A stretch of DNA of 64,000 nucleotides from Pseudomonas sp. (GCA_030603065.1 JAUVYN010000008.1:17888-81887), one strand, 5' to 3'. Positions 26,452 through 36,185 are shown, numbered from the stretch's first letter. Translations and numbers: made by a program. The notes: generated by a model not told the origin, from the sequence alone.

Positions 26452-26754
26452 TCAGTTCTGGTGGCGAGCGAGCACCTGGTCGAGCTGCGCGACCAGCTCG
26501 TTGATCTGACGCTGCTGATCATTCAGAGCTACATCCTGGCGATGGCTGCCGGTGAGCATTTCGTGACTGATGTTGAGTGCGGCCATTACTGCGATTCGGT
26601 CCACGCCGATCACCTTCCCGCTATTGCGAATCTCGCGCATCTTGTTGTCAAGGTGACGTGCCGCCTGCTCGAGATTGTTGCGCTCTTCGGGTGGGCAGGC
26701 GATGCGATATTCCTTGTCGAGAATATGCAGAATGACGGTGAGGGGTTGGCTCAT
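26452..26754 (-). CDS. zapA: Cell division protein ZapA
   Basis: A 100-residue ZapA. The N-terminal part (about 1-50) forms the small alpha/beta head (VILHILDKEYRIACPPEERN), and the rest is a long coiled-coil helix used for dimer and tetramer assembly. ZapA binds FtsZ in the cytoplasm and bundles filaments at the Z ring. The ATG overlaps the stop of the upstream coiled-coil gene (ATGA), so the two are translationally coupled. From memory, the pair is always found upstream of 6S RNA in pseudomonads. The promoter at 26993-27021 should serve both. Confidence 0.93.
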   Translation of the reverse strand: MSQPLTVILHILDKEYRIACPPEERNNLEQAARHLDNKMREIRNSGKVIGVDRIAVMAALNISHEMLTGSHRQDVALNDQQRQINELVAQLDQVLARHQN

Positions 26755-26969
26755 GAATCGTGCTCCAGGGCTTTGAGACGCAATATCATGGCTTCGACCT
26801 TCTGACGCGCCAGATCGTTCTTCTCGATGAGTTGCATGCGTTCTTCACGCCAATTGCGCTCCTGCGCAACCAGGTGGCGATTCTGCTGCTGCAGCTGGTC
26901 GCACAGGGCTATCAGCTGTTTTATACGTTCAGACAGGGTGTTGATATCGGGTTCGTCCATCGGCGCCAT
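26751..26969 (-). CDS. TIGR02449/ZapB-like coiled-coil protein
   Basis: A 72-residue almost fully coiled-coil protein: INTLSERIKQLIALCDQL followed by heptads with Leu, Ile and Val to RLKALEHDS. It resembles the TIGR02449 family, which sits before zapA in gammaproteobacteria and is ZapB-like in size and shape. A role in linking ZapA to the Z ring or nucleoid is plausible but unproven. The ATG at 26969 is chosen over a TTG at 26993 because the promoter -10 box covers 26993-26998, which places the mRNA start downstream of that TTG; GGGAAG also precedes the ATG. Confidence 0.82.
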   Translation of the reverse strand: MAPMDEPDINTLSERIKQLIALCDQLQQQNRHLVAQERNWREERMQLIEKNDLARQKVEAMILRLKALEHDS

Positions 26970-26992
26970 TTCGTCTTCCCGGTGTGTGGCCA

Positions 26993-27021
26993 ACTATAGA
27001 GGCGAGCATGAAGTGGGTCAA
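26993..27021 (-). promoter_or_regulatory. Sigma70 promoter of the zapA operon
   Basis: On the minus strand TTGACC (27016-27021), an exact 17-base spacer and TATAGT (26993-26998) make a near-consensus sigma70 promoter. The start site would be near 26986, giving a short leader before the coiled-coil gene. Confidence 0.75.
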
Positions 27022-27185
27022 ACACCGCCCTGCGTGGTCGGAGGCTATGGCATGCTGCCGCTGCCGATTCACTGGACCCCCAACCGCATGCGCAGTAGAT
27101 TACCCCCTTAGTCAGATCTGCAGGTAGGGATTTTCCCGAGGCGGGTCGACTCCTTTCGTTCAAAGCCCCAAAGGATCAGCACGCT

Positions 27186-27767
27186 ATGGCGTTGGTGCCA
27201 GCCGTATTCGAATTCGATCGTTACGCAGAACTCTTCAACCAGTTGGGTGCTTCTGGTGCGCCTGCCGAACTGCACGGTCACCTGGTCGGGCGGCTCGCTG
27301 CCGGGACTCGTCTCGACCACACTACCTGGCTGAGCGTCGCCGCTGAGCTGGTAGATGCCCGCTCGAGCCTTTCTGAGGCGGCGAAGGTCATGCTGATTCA
27401 GCTGTACGATGCAAGTCTCGCCCAATTGGCCGGCAGCGGCTTCGATCTGAATCTGCTGTTACCGGATGACCACGCCACCATCGACCACCGAACCCAGGCG
27501 CTGGGGCAATGGTGCGAAGGCTTCCTCGGGGGGTTCGGCCTGGTCGAGCGCAGCGCCGAGCTGAGCGAAGAAGCCGACGGCGTGCTCAAGGATTTTGCCG
27601 CCATATCCCAGGTGCAAACCGACCTGGACGAGTCGGAAGCCAACGAAGTGGATTTCATGGAAGTCATGGAATACGTGCGCATGGCGGTACTGATGATTTT
27701 CAGCGAGTGCCAGCCCGCTGCGGATGGTGATAATGGCCCTGACAAGCCCCCGGCTTCGCTGCACTAA
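27186..27767 (+). CDS. UPF0149 (YgfB/YecA-like) protein
   Basis: A 193-residue UPF0149 protein, all-helical and acidic, with the family-typical ELHGHLVGRLAAG and the LGQWCEGFLGGFGL segment near residues 100-118, then DLDESEANEVDFMEVMEYVRM. The fold is known from E. coli YgfB. From memory, YgfB in P. aeruginosa affects beta-lactamase and peptidoglycan-recycling gene expression, but this should not be transferred without test. GGAT ten bases before the ATG is a modest ribosome site. It is the first gene of a run with pepP, ubiH and ubiI and is divergent from the zapA operon. The 160-base leader before it shows no clear promoter. Confidence 0.9.
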   Translation: MALVPAVFEFDRYAELFNQLGASGAPAELHGHLVGRLAAGTRLDHTTWLSVAAELVDARSSLSEAAKVMLIQLYDASLAQLAGSGFDLNLLLPDDHATIDHRTQALGQWCEGFLGGFGLVERSAELSEEADGVLKDFAAISQVQTDLDESEANEVDFMEVMEYVRMAVLMIFSECQPAADGDNGPDKPPASLH

Positions 27768-27776
27768 GAGGTAAGC

Positions 27777-29117
27777 ATGCAGATCAACAAGCAGGAATAC
27801 GCCCGCCGCCGCAAGGCGCTTATGTCACAGATGGAGCCCAACAGCATCGCCATATTGCCGGCGGCGCCCGTATATATTCGCAACCGCGATGTCGAACACA
27901 ACTACCGTCAGGACAGTGACTTTCAGTATCTGACCGGCTTCCCTGAGCCGGAGGCGGTCGCCGTTCTGGTTCCCGGCCGGGAACACGGAGAGTACGTGTT
28001 GTTCTGCCGCGAAAAGGATCCCGAGCGCGAGCTGTGGGACGGCTATCGGGCTGGACAGGAAGGCGCCGTCAGCGAATACGGTGCGGCCGATGCCTTCCCG
28101 ATCAATGATATCGATGACATCCTGCCTGGGCTGATCGAGGGACGAGAGCGTGTCTACTATGCAATGGGCGCCAATCAGGAATTCGATCTGCGGTTGACCA
28201 ACTGGATCAAGACCATCCGCAGCAAGGCTCGTCTGGGCGCCCAGCCGCCGAACGAATTCGTGGCCCTGGACCATCTGCTCCATGACATGCGGCTCTACAA
28301 GAGCGCCGCAGAAATCAAGGTCATGCAGGCTGCAGCGGATATCTCTGCACAAGCCCACCTGCGTGCGATGCAGAGCTGCCGCCCAGGCCAGTACGAGTAT
28401 CAGCTCGAGGCTGAGCTTCAGCACGTATTCATGCGTCATGGCAGCCGTTCGCCGGCTTATGCGTCCATAGTCGCGGCTGGCCGCAATGCCTGCATCCTGC
28501 ACTACACCGAAAACACCAGTCAGATCCGCGACGGTGACCTGATTCTGATCGATGCGGGTTGTGAGCTCGACTGCTATGCCAGCGATATTACTCGCACCTT
28601 TCCGGCCAACGGTCGCTTCAGTCCCGAACAGCGTGCCATTTACGACATCGTACTGGCGGCGCAACAGGCAGCTTTTGATGTCATTGCTCCCGGCAGACAC
28701 TGGAACGAAGCGCATGAGGCGACGGTTCGAGTGATTACCGAAGGGCTCCTAGGGTTAGGACTTCTCAGTGGTGAACTCGAAGCGCTGATCGCCAGCGAGG
28801 CCTACAAGCCTTTCTACATGCACCGCGCTGGGCATTGGCTGGGCATGGACGTGCACGATGTGGGCGACTATCGGGTGGGCGGTGAGTGGAGAGTGCTCGA
28901 GCCAGGCATGGTGATGACGGTCGAGCCCGGCATCTATATCGCACCGGACAATGACCGGGTGCCTAAGAAGTGGCGCGGTATCGGTGTGCGCATCGAGGAT
29001 GACGTGGTAGTCACCAAAGGCGGGCATCAGGTGCTGACCGATGCCGTGCCCAAGGACGCCGACGCGATTGAAGCGCTCATGGCGGAGGCGAGGGCCGGAG
29101 CGGGGGAAGCCGCGTGA
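27777..29117 (+). CDS. pepP: Xaa-Pro aminopeptidase P
   Basis: A 446-residue cytoplasmic metallopeptidase (E. coli PepP is 441) that removes N-terminal residues before proline. The N-terminal creatinase-like domain (about 1-170) includes YRQDSDFQYLTGFPEPEA. The pita-bread catalytic domain has the dinuclear metal ligands in order: the two Asp of LIDAGCELDCYASDITRTF, the His of HWLGMDVHDVGDY, the Glu of VMTVEPGIYI and the Glu of GVRIEDDVVV. AGAGG nine bases upstream fits the ATG. Its last codons overlap the ubiH start by four bases, the arrangement conserved in enterics and pseudomonads, implying coupled expression despite unrelated functions. Confidence 0.96.
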   Translation: MQINKQEYARRRKALMSQMEPNSIAILPAAPVYIRNRDVEHNYRQDSDFQYLTGFPEPEAVAVLVPGREHGEYVLFCREKDPERELWDGYRAGQEGAVSEYGAADAFPINDIDDILPGLIEGRERVYYAMGANQEFDLRLTNWIKTIRSKARLGAQPPNEFVALDHLLHDMRLYKSAAEIKVMQAAADISAQAHLRAMQSCRPGQYEYQLEAELQHVFMRHGSRSPAYASIVAAGRNACILHYTENTSQIRDGDLILIDAGCELDCYASDITRTFPANGRFSPEQRAIYDIVLAAQQAAFDVIAPGRHWNEAHEATVRVITEGLLGLGLLSGELEALIASEAYKPFYMHRAGHWLGMDVHDVGDYRVGGEWRVLEPGMVMTVEPGIYIAPDNDRVPKKWRGIGVRIEDDVVVTKGGHQVLTDAVPKDADAIEALMAEARAGAGEAA

Positions 29118-30301
29118 GCCTGACGCTTACCATCGTCGGAGGTGGTATGGTGGGTGCCAGTCTGGCGCTGGCATTGCAAGGCTGCGCCCGTCAGGCTGGC
29201 TGGACGATCCGCCTGGTGGAGGCGCATCCGCCCGAGCGGGGTGCCTGGCAGCCGAGCTACGATGCCCGTTCCACTGCGCTGTCCCACGGCACCCGGCAAT
29301 TGTACGCCCGCCTCGGGGTCTGGGAGACGCTGGCGCAGCGGGTCGAGCCTATCAAGTCCATCCACGTTTCCGATCGGGGACACCCAGGGTCGGCGCGTAT
29401 CGACGCCCAGCGCGAAGGCGTACCAGCGCTGGGTTACGTAGTTGAAAACGCCTGGCTGGGCGAGGTGCTGCTCGGTGCTCTGGACCACACTGTCGTGCAC
29501 TGGCTTGCGCCCGCAAGGGTTGTTGCCGCTCGCCCGGGTCCGGGCGGCTATCTGCTCGAAATCGATGCAGAGGGCCAGCCCAGCGAACTGAACACCGATC
29601 TGCTGATAATTGCCGACGGCGGTCGTTCCAGCCTGCTCAATCAGCTTGGCATACACCGCAAGGTCGCCCCGTATCACCAGGTGGCGGTAATCGCCAACCT
29701 GTCCAGCGCGGCCGGCCACAATAACGTTGCGTACGAGCGTTTCACCGATTCCGGGCCGTTGGCCCTGTTGCCCTTGTCCGAGGGTCGCAGTGCGCTGGTC
29801 TGGACGCTACCGGAGGAGCAGGCGGCTGATATTGCCATGCTCCCTGATGCTGCCTTTCTGGCTCGGCTACAGGATGCTTTCGGCTATCGCCTCGGAGAAC
29901 TGACCCGTGTCGGCGAAAGGCATTGCTACCCGCTCAGCCTGATCGAAGCCGAAGAACAGGTGCGCACGTCTCTGGTGGTGCTGGGCAATGCGGCGCATAG
30001 CCTGCACCCGATCGCAGGGCAGGGCTTCAACCTGTCTCTGCGCGATACCCTGGCACTTGCGGATACCCTGACTGAGGCCTGGGAGGACGGATGCTCGCCA
30101 ACCGAGCTCAAGGTGCTGCTCGGTTACCTCGAACGGCAGCGTCTTGACCAGGCTCTGACGGTGGGTTTCAGCGACCGGCTGACCCGGCTGTTCAGTAATC
30201 GTCAGCCACTGCTTGCCCTGGGGCGCAATCTTGGGTTGCTCGGGCTCGATATACTGCCACCTGCCAAGCGAGTCTTCGCGCGGCAGGCCATGGGGCTTTG
30301 A
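29114..30301 (+). CDS. ubiH: 2-octaprenyl-6-methoxyphenol hydroxylase UbiH
   Basis: A 395-residue FAD monooxygenase of the UbiH/COQ6 family acting in aerobic ubiquinone synthesis on the cytoplasmic face of the inner membrane. The FAD fold opens at residue 5 (TIVGGGMVGASLAL). The DARSTALSHGTRQLY strand, the IADGGRSSLL motif (DG-type) and GNAAHSLHPIAGQGFNLSLRD (FAD/ribityl motif) identify the family. It overlaps pepP by four bases (GTGA), with a GTG start, and is followed after 21 bases by a second hydroxylase. UbiH is assigned over UbiF by the operon position. Confidence in the exact ring position hydroxylated rests on synteny. Confidence 0.92.
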   Translation: MSLTLTIVGGGMVGASLALALQGCARQAGWTIRLVEAHPPERGAWQPSYDARSTALSHGTRQLYARLGVWETLAQRVEPIKSIHVSDRGHPGSARIDAQREGVPALGYVVENAWLGEVLLGALDHTVVHWLAPARVVAARPGPGGYLLEIDAEGQPSELNTDLLIIADGGRSSLLNQLGIHRKVAPYHQVAVIANLSSAAGHNNVAYERFTDSGPLALLPLSEGRSALVWTLPEEQAADIAMLPDAAFLARLQDAFGYRLGELTRVGERHCYPLSLIEAEEQVRTSLVVLGNAAHSLHPIAGQGFNLSLRDTLALADTLTEAWEDGCSPTELKVLLGYLERQRLDQALTVGFSDRLTRLFSNRQPLLALGRNLGLLGLDILPPAKRVFARQAMGL

Positions 30302-30322
30302 GGCCCGATCTGGAGGTTCTGC

Positions 30323-31573
30323 ATGACCCAGCGCTATGACATGGTAATCGTCGGAGCCGGTATGGTGGGCGCGGCCCTGGCCTGCGCCCTGGCGGATCGC
30401 GGGTTGCGTCTGGCAGTGCTGGATGCACAGCCGCTCGACAAGCCGGCCGGCCGACACACCGCGTCCGGCTACGATCCGCGGGTCAGCGCCCTGAGCGCTG
30501 CGTCCGAAGCCATTCTGCGCAATGTTGGGGCCTGGCAGCGTCTCGACCCTGCGGCGCCGTGCGGTTACCGACACATGCGTGTCTGGGATGCGGAAGGCAC
30601 CGGCTCCATCAGTTTCGACGCCGAAGCGCTGGGAGAGCCCAGGCTCGGTCATATCGTCGAAAATTATCGTGTCCAGCAAGCGCTGCTCGATCGCCTGGTT
30701 GAAACCCCTGTCAACCTGTTCGCAGGGCGCCGCCTTGAAGGCCTGGTCCGCGAGCCGGACAGCTGGCGGCTGGTCATGGCCGACGGTGAGCGCTTCGAGG
30801 CGCCGCTGGTCGTAGCGGGCGATGGCGCCCGCTCGCATGTCCGTGAGCTGGCTGGTTTTCCCATGCGGGAGTGGGATTACCTCCATCATGCGATAGTGAC
30901 AACGGTCGAAACAGCCAAGCCCCACAGGCATACCGCCTGGCAACGTTTTCTGCCAAGCGGCCCGCTCGCATTCCTGCCGCTTCCGGATCGCGAAGGTCGG
31001 CATTACTGTTCGATCGTCTGGTCCGCTGTACCAGACTTTGCCGCGGAGTTGATGGCTCTGGACGATCAGACGTTTTGCCAGCGCCTCGCCGGGGCTTTCG
31101 AGTACCGCCTGGGCGAGGTGCTGGCGGCAGATCCACGCCACAACATCCCGTTGCGGCAGCGGCATGCCCGGAGCTATGCCATGGAAGGCCTGGTTCTGAT
31201 CGGCGATGCCGCGCACAGCATCCACCCGCTGGCCGGACAGGGCGTCAATCTTGGACTGCTCGATGTCGCGGAACTGGTATCAGTGCTCGACGGCGCCATG
31301 CAGCGGGGCGAACGGCTCGCTGGGTTGAATGTCCTGCAACGCTACGAGCGGGGTCGGATGGGCGCCAATCTCGGCATGATGCTGGCTATGGAGGGGTTTC
31401 AGCGTCTCTTTCATGCCGATTCGCTAACGCTGCGCTGGTTGCGCAACACCGGTATGCGCCTGCTCGAAGGGCAGGGTGTGGTCAAGAACGGCATCATTCG
31501 CCAAGCCATGGGGCTGTCGCCCTCCTTGCCGACCCTGGCTCGACACCCGGATATTGTCAGACAAGCTTCATGA
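30323..31573 (+). CDS. UbiI/VisC-type ubiquinone hydroxylase
   Basis: A 416-residue paralogue of the upstream ubiH product with the same motif series: MVIVGAGMVGAALACAL, DPRVSALSAASEAILR, VAGDGARSHVRELAG and IGDAAHSIHPLAGQGVNLGLLD. It belongs to the VisC/UbiI-UbiF group that hydroxylates the benzoquinone ring of ubiquinone precursors with O2, NADPH and FAD. UbiI (C5 hydroxylation) is most likely from its place after ubiH, but UbiF (C6) cannot be excluded without a tree. GGAGG precedes the ATG at good spacing. The C-terminal helix region (about 380-410) probably aids membrane or complex contact. It ends the pepP-ubiH transcript; the next gene has its own iron-linked control site. Confidence 0.9.
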   Translation: MTQRYDMVIVGAGMVGAALACALADRGLRLAVLDAQPLDKPAGRHTASGYDPRVSALSAASEAILRNVGAWQRLDPAAPCGYRHMRVWDAEGTGSISFDAEALGEPRLGHIVENYRVQQALLDRLVETPVNLFAGRRLEGLVREPDSWRLVMADGERFEAPLVVAGDGARSHVRELAGFPMREWDYLHHAIVTTVETAKPHRHTAWQRFLPSGPLAFLPLPDREGRHYCSIVWSAVPDFAAELMALDDQTFCQRLAGAFEYRLGEVLAADPRHNIPLRQRHARSYAMEGLVLIGDAAHSIHPLAGQGVNLGLLDVAELVSVLDGAMQRGERLAGLNVLQRYERGRMGANLGMMLAMEGFQRLFHADSLTLRWLRNTGMRLLEGQGVVKNGIIRQAMGLSPSLPTLARHPDIVRQAS

Positions 31574-31589
31574 ACACCCGATTGCTAAG

Positions 31590-31608
31590 CTAAATTTAAA
31601 TCATTATC
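31590..31608. promoter_or_regulatory. Fur-like box before fbpA
   Basis: The half AATCATTATC at 31599-31608 matches the right half of the 19-bp Fur consensus exactly. The left half fits poorly, giving about 13 of 19 overall, in a locally AT-rich stretch 34 bases before the ATG of a ferric-iron binding protein. Iron repression through Fur is a reasonable inference. Confidence 0.55.
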
Positions 31609-31641
31609 ATTAGCCTCAGTTTCCCAGCGAGAGGCGTTTCC

Positions 31642-32643
31642 ATGTCTGTCATACGTTCCATCGCCGCCATCAGTGTGGCGCTGACCGCTTTTACCGGTGT
31701 TGCCCAGGCCAAGGAGCTGGTTGTCTACTCCTCCCGTCAGGAGCACCTGATTACCCCTGTTTTCGATCTTTACACCCAGAAGACCGGCGTGAAGATCAAT
31801 TACATCACTGACTCCGAAGGCCCTTTGATGGCGCGTCTGAAGGCGGAAGGCCGGAATACCCCGGCTGATATCTTCATGACCGTCGATGCGGGCAACCTGT
31901 GGCAGGCTCAGCAGCAGGACCTGTTTCGCAAGACCGACTCCGAGGTGATTCGCAACAACATCCCGGCCCAGTATCGTGCCGAGGGAGGCGAGTGGACAGG
32001 TCTGTCGCTGCGCGCGCGGACCATTGCCTATTCCACCGAGCGCGTCGATCCGGCCACGTTGAGTACCTATGAAGCGCTTGCAGACGACAGCTGGAAAGGT
32101 CGTGTCTGTCTGCGTACCTCGCGCAAGGTCTATAACCAGTCGCTGACTGCCACCATGATCGAGACCCTGGGCGCCGAGCAGACCGGCGAGGTGATCAAGG
32201 GCTGGCTGGCCAACCTCGCCGCGCCGATCTTCCCTGATGACACAGCCCTTATCCAGGCGATTGATGCTGGACAGTGCGACGTGGGCATCGTCAATACCTA
32301 CTACTTCGGTCGCCTCGCCCAGACCAACCCGGATATCAAGGTCAAGCTGTTCTGGCCGAACCAGGAAGATCGTGGCGTTCACGTCAACATCTCCGGTGCG
32401 GGTGTGACCAAGTATGCCAAGAACCCGACAGAAGCTACCAAGTTCCTGGAATGGCTGACCACCGAAGAAGCACAGCGGATTTTCGCTGACGTCAATCAGG
32501 AGTTCCCGGCCAATGCCTCGCTTCAGCCCTCCGAGGAAGTTCAGGCATGGGGCGATTTCAAGGCAGATACCATCAATGTAGAAGTTGCCGGTCGTCGCCA
32601 GCCTGAAGCAATCATGCTTATGGATCGCATGGGCTGGAACTGA
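31642..32643 (+). CDS. fbpA: Ferric iron ABC transporter, binding protein
   Basis: A 333-residue periplasmic Fe3+-binding protein of the FbpA/HitA/FutA group. A signal peptide (about 1-26, ending AFTGVAQA) precedes [18 protein letters not shown], the standard opening. The tandem Tyr of the iron site is visible in VNTYYFGRL near residue 218, and the DGRAGVTKYA-type hinge region reads [15 protein letters not shown]. It would shuttle unchelated Fe3+ across the periplasm to the permease encoded 90 bases downstream. GAGAGG serves as the ribosome site. A Fur-like box upstream and a hairpin terminator just downstream suggest iron-controlled expression with more binding protein than permease. Confidence 0.93.
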   Translation: MSVIRSIAAISVALTAFTGVAQAKELVVYSSRQEHLITPVFDLYTQKTGVKINYITDSEGPLMARLKAEGRNTPADIFMTVDAGNLWQAQQQDLFRKTDSEVIRNNIPAQYRAEGGEWTGLSLRARTIAYSTERVDPATLSTYEALADDSWKGRVCLRTSRKVYNQSLTATMIETLGAEQTGEVIKGWLANLAAPIFPDDTALIQAIDAGQCDVGIVNTYYFGRLAQTNPDIKVKLFWPNQEDRGVHVNISGAGVTKYAKNPTEATKFLEWLTTEEAQRIFADVNQEFPANASLQPSEEVQAWGDFKADTINVEVAGRRQPEAIMLMDRMGWN

Positions 32644-32682
32644 CCTCGGTCAGCCTTCGCGAGAAATTTGTCGGTATACTTG

Positions 32683-32712
32683 AACGCCCGGTCCGCTGAC
32701 CGGGCGTTTGCA
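32683..32712 (+). terminator. Intercistronic hairpin terminator, fbpA-fbpB
   Basis: A perfect 11-bp stem (AACGCCCGGTC at 32683-32693 with GACCGGGCGTT at 32698-32708) with a CGCT loop is followed by TTGCATTT. It lies between the binding-protein and permease genes and probably ends most transcripts or stabilises the fbpA message, lowering permease yield. Confidence 0.75.
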
Positions 32713-32732
32713 TTTCCACAGTCGGAGTCGTT

Positions 32733-34367
32733 GTGCCCCATCGTTCCATAGCCAATCTCCCCCGCTGGCGCCTGGTTGCCTATTTCGCGGCGGCGCTGGT
32801 GGTCATGCCGTTGCTGGTGCTGCTGCTGAGCTGGCAAGAGGTCGACACCGGCATATGGGCGCACCTCGTGCAGACGCAGCTGCTCCGGCTCATCAACAAC
32901 ACTCTGGTTCTGGTACTGGGCGTTGGCGTCGGGGTCGTTCTGCTCGGTGTGAGTCTGGCCTGGCTGACCAGTCTGTGCGAGTTTCCGGGGCGACGTTTTT
33001 TCGACTGGGCGCTGATGCTTCCCTTCGCCATTCCCGCCTACGTGCTGGCCTTCGTCATGATCGGCCTGCTTGACTTCGCAGGGCCTCTGCAAACTCTCCT
33101 GCGCAGCTGGCTGGGAAACGACTATCGGCTGTTCTTCTCGATCCGTTCGACCGGGGGCGTGATCTTCGTGCTGACCCTGGTGTTCTACCCCTATGTCTAC
33201 ATGCTCGCACGCAGTGCGTTCCTGGCCCAGGGAAGGGGGTTGATGGATGCTGCAAGGGTGCTTGGCCACAGTCCGTGGCAGGGCTTCTGGCGGGTCGCCC
33301 TGCCGATGGCTCGCCCCGCCATCGGCGCCGGAACCGCGCTCGCGATCATGGAAACCCTGGCTGACTTCGGTGCGGTTTCGGTGTTCAATTACGACACCTT
33401 CACCACGGCCATCTACAAGACCTGGTATGGCTTCTACAGCCTGCAGACCGCCACCCAACTGGCCAGCCTGTTGCTGCTCTTCGTGTTTCTCGCGCTTTTT
33501 GCGGAAAGGCGCGCGCAGGGCAGCAAGCGTTTTCCTGGAACAGACCGTCCCCGCCAGGGTGCGCTCTATCGCCTGCGCGGGGTGCGTGGCTGGCTTGCCG
33601 GCTTCTACTGTCTGCTGGTTCTTGCCGTTGCATTTATCATACCTGTAGTGCAACTCGTCTACTGGTTGTTCCAGACGGGCATCCATGACCTGGATGCTCG
33701 TTACTGGCGCCTGATTCGGAACACGCTTCTGCTGGGGTCTATCGCCGCGCTCATGACGGTATCGCTGGCGATTCTGGTAACCCTGGCCCGGCGCCTACAA
33801 CCTTTCCGCCGAGTGCGCACGGCAGTGGCGGTCGCCAATCTGGGGTATGCACTGCCCGGCTCGGTGCTTGCGGTGGGTATCATGTTCGCCTTCAGCTTCC
33901 TGGATAACGAGCTGCTCATCCCGTTACGTACCTGGCTCGGTGCCGAGTATCCGGCGCCGCTCCTGCTCGGCAGTCTGTTCGCCTTGCTGCTGGCCTATCT
34001 GATCCGTTTCATGGCGGTCGCCCACGGACCGCTGGACACCTCTCTGGCGCGCATTCGCCCATCTCTGCCGGAGGCGGCCCATAGTCTCGGTCAGTCCGGC
34101 TGGGCAGTGTTCTGGCGCGTCTATCTGCCGCTGCTGTTGCCCGGTGTGCTGAGCGCGGCATTGCTGGTATTCGTCGACGTGCTGAAGGAGATGCCTGCTA
34201 CCCTGCTCATGCGCCCCTTCGGCTGGGATACGCTCGCCGTGCGCATCTTCGGCCTGACATCGGAAGGCGACTGGGCTCGTGCCTCTCTTCCAGCGCTGAC
34301 GCTCGTGGTAGTCGGGCTTATTCCGGTGATAGTACTGATCCGCCGCTCGGGCAGGCCGCCGCGCTAG
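32733..34367 (+). CDS. fbpB: Ferric iron ABC transporter, fused permease
   Basis: A 544-residue inner-membrane permease with about twelve helices in two fused BPD_transp_1 domains (about 60-265 and 335-535), as in FbpB/HitB. Each half carries an ATPase-docking EAA-type loop: [20 protein letters not shown] in the first and [20 protein letters not shown] in the second. The start is a GTG with GGAG six bases upstream. It forms the channel for Fe3+ delivered by the upstream binding protein. No ATPase (FbpC) gene is adjacent; gcvT follows, so the energy-coupling subunit must come from elsewhere. Confidence 0.93.
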   Translation: MPHRSIANLPRWRLVAYFAAALVVMPLLVLLLSWQEVDTGIWAHLVQTQLLRLINNTLVLVLGVGVGVVLLGVSLAWLTSLCEFPGRRFFDWALMLPFAIPAYVLAFVMIGLLDFAGPLQTLLRSWLGNDYRLFFSIRSTGGVIFVLTLVFYPYVYMLARSAFLAQGRGLMDAARVLGHSPWQGFWRVALPMARPAIGAGTALAIMETLADFGAVSVFNYDTFTTAIYKTWYGFYSLQTATQLASLLLLFVFLALFAERRAQGSKRFPGTDRPRQGALYRLRGVRGWLAGFYCLLVLAVAFIIPVVQLVYWLFQTGIHDLDARYWRLIRNTLLLGSIAALMTVSLAILVTLARRLQPFRRVRTAVAVANLGYALPGSVLAVGIMFAFSFLDNELLIPLRTWLGAEYPAPLLLGSLFALLLAYLIRFMAVAHGPLDTSLARIRPSLPEAAHSLGQSGWAVFWRVYLPLLLPGVLSAALLVFVDVLKEMPATLLMRPFGWDTLAVRIFGLTSEGDWARASLPALTLVVVGLIPVIVLIRRSGRPPR

Positions 34368-34461
34368 CGCGCGGCCTCGGCAAGCCGTCAGTTTCAGGCT
34401 GCAAAATGCCTGCATTTGCGGCTACAATCCGCCCTTTCAATGCCGGACCAAGGACCTTCCC

Positions 34462-35547
34462 ATGGGTTTGCGTACCCCGCTTTACGATCAGCACGTCAGT
34501 GCCGGCGCCAAGATGGTTGATTTTGGTGGCTGGGATATGCCCCTGCACTATGGCTCGCAGATGGAAGAACACCATCAGGTGCGCCGCGACCTGGGCATGT
34601 TCGACGTGTCGCACATGACGGTCGTCGATGTGACCGGCACCGAAGCCAGGGCTTATCTGCAATATCTGCTGGCCAATGACGTCGCCCGATTGACCCTTGC
34701 GGGCAAGGCGTTGTACAGCGGCATGCTCAATGAAAAGGGCGGCGTGATAGATGATCTCATCGTCTATCTCACTAGCGACGGTTATCGCCTCGTGGTCAAT
34801 GCATCGACCCGCGAGAAGGATCTGGCCTGGATGAATCGCCAGGCCGAATCCTTTGCCGTCAGCGTCACCGAACGCTCGGACCTGGCGATGCTTGCGGTCC
34901 AGGGCCCTCGAGCCAGAGAAGTCGCAGCCTCTGTCGCCAGTGACTCCCGTGCCGCACTCATCAATGATCTCAAACCCTTCCAGGGGCTGCCTGAGGGTGA
35001 CTGGTTCATCGCGCGCACCGGCTACACTGGCGAAGACGGTCTGGAAATAATAGTGCCGGCCACCGACGCCGCAGCCCTCTGGGATGCCCTGCTTGCCGCC
35101 GGCTGCAAGCCGTGCGGCCTCGGCGCGCGCGATACCTTGCGCCTGGAAGCGGGCATGAACCTCTACGGCTCCGACATGGACGAGAGCGTCTCGCCACTGG
35201 CGGCCAACATGGGCTGGACCATCGCCTGGGAGCCTGCTACCCGCGAATTCATTGGCCGCAAGGCGCTCGAGAAGCAGCGTGAAGCGGGCAATCAGCCCAA
35301 GCTTGTCGGCCTGGTGCTGGCTGAGCGTGCAGTCCTGCGCGGGCATCAGCGGGTGATCGTCGAGGGTGTGGGCGAGGGCGAAATCACCAGCGGCAGCTTC
35401 TCTCCGACACTGGGTGTTTCCATCGCACTGGCCCGTGTGCCGCGCGATACCGGTGATACGGCCAAGGTTGAGATCCGCGGCAAACTGCTCGACGTGCGGG
35501 TGGTCAAGCCCGGCTTCGTGCGCAACGGCAAAGCCGTTTTCGAATAA
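34462..35547 (+). CDS. gcvT: Glycine cleavage system T protein
   Basis: A 361-residue aminomethyltransferase that moves the methylene group from the lipoyl-bound aminomethyl intermediate of GcvH to tetrahydrofolate, releasing ammonia. Typical motifs are [44 protein letters not shown] and [14 protein letters not shown] with the folate-binding acidic residue. The C-terminal barrel ends with [13 protein letters not shown]. It is the first gene of gcvT-gcvH-gcvP. The 94 bases before it include a TACAAT box near 34425, which could be a -10 element, but no glycine riboswitch aptamer. A gcvR-type repressor gene lies 15 kb away. Confidence 0.96.
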   Translation: MGLRTPLYDQHVSAGAKMVDFGGWDMPLHYGSQMEEHHQVRRDLGMFDVSHMTVVDVTGTEARAYLQYLLANDVARLTLAGKALYSGMLNEKGGVIDDLIVYLTSDGYRLVVNASTREKDLAWMNRQAESFAVSVTERSDLAMLAVQGPRAREVAASVASDSRAALINDLKPFQGLPEGDWFIARTGYTGEDGLEIIVPATDAAALWDALLAAGCKPCGLGARDTLRLEAGMNLYGSDMDESVSPLAANMGWTIAWEPATREFIGRKALEKQREAGNQPKLVGLVLAERAVLRGHQRVIVEGVGEGEITSGSFSPTLGVSIALARVPRDTGDTAKVEIRGKLLDVRVVKPGFVRNGKAVFE

Positions 35548-35576
35548 GCGCTACCATTTCTTCTCGAGGAATTCTC

Positions 35577-35957
35577 ATGAGCAATATCCCTGCCGATCTG
35601 CGTTACGCCGCCAGCCACGAATGGTCCCGCCAGGAGGCTGACGGCACCATCACGGTCGGCATTACCGACCACGCTCAGGATTTGCTGGGCGACGTGGTAT
35701 TCGTCGAGCTGCCGGAGGTGGGTCGTAGCGTTACTGCCGGCGAAGAGTGCGCGGTCGTGGAGTCGGTCAAGGCCGCATCTGACATTTATGCGCCGGTGAG
35801 CGGCGAAGTGGTCGAGGTCAACGCTGCGCTGGCCGACACGCCGGAGCTGGTCAACAGCGAGCCCTATGCTGGCGCCTGGTTCTTCAAGATCAAGCCGTCC
35901 GACGCCAGCGAGCTGGACAAGCTGATGGATGCCGAGGCGTACGGCGCGTCGATCTAA
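35577..35957 (+). CDS. gcvH: Glycine cleavage system H protein
   Basis: A 126-residue lipoyl carrier protein (usual length about 129) that shuttles the aminomethyl group between the P, T and L proteins. The lipoylated residue is K65 in [14 protein letters not shown]. The flanking [19 protein letters not shown] and [18 protein letters not shown] match the family closely. GAGGA lies six bases before the ATG. It follows gcvT by 29 bases. An unusual 468-base gap with two inverted-repeat elements separates it from gcvP, so gcvP may need its own promoter or rely on read-through of strong RNA structure. Confidence 0.97.
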   Translation: MSNIPADLRYAASHEWSRQEADGTITVGITDHAQDLLGDVVFVELPEVGRSVTAGEECAVVESVKAASDIYAPVSGEVVEVNAALADTPELVNSEPYAGAWFFKIKPSDASELDKLMDAEAYGASI

Positions 35958-36009
35958 ATCGGGCAATTTCGCGATGCGACGGCAAGCCTTCGGAGTGCGG
36001 CGTGGCTCC

Positions 36010-36108
36010 GCTGGGGTCAGCCTATCCCAGACACGCCGTGAACCCATCCCTGGGGGCTCGCGGATGCCCGTCCAGGGCATCCACGGTCTGGGCTAGGCTG
36101 ACCCCAGC
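36010..36108. repeat. Composite inverted-repeat element 1
   Basis: Outer arms of 23 bases (36010-36032 and 36086-36108, GCTGGGGTCAGCCTATCCCA... mirrored with one mismatch) enclose a core CGCCGTGAACCCATCCCTGG plus GGGCTC, then an inner hairpin (GGATGCCC at 36062-36069 with GGGCATCC at 36075-36082). The core recurs in inverted orientation in the element at 36186-36283, so both belong to one repeat family with variable arms. It lies in the gcvH-gcvP gap and holds no gene. Confidence 0.8.
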
Positions 36109-36185
36109 TGCGCGTAGGCTCTGTGCTGCCGCGAGATTTTTTGGGGTGTGGGTTCAGGATGCGGCTCAAGCGGCACATAAGAGCT

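Noticed and set aside
34368-34461. Glycine riboswitch before gcvT
   Set aside because: The 94-base leader is too short and lacks the conserved aptamer motifs; only a weak TACAAT box is present.
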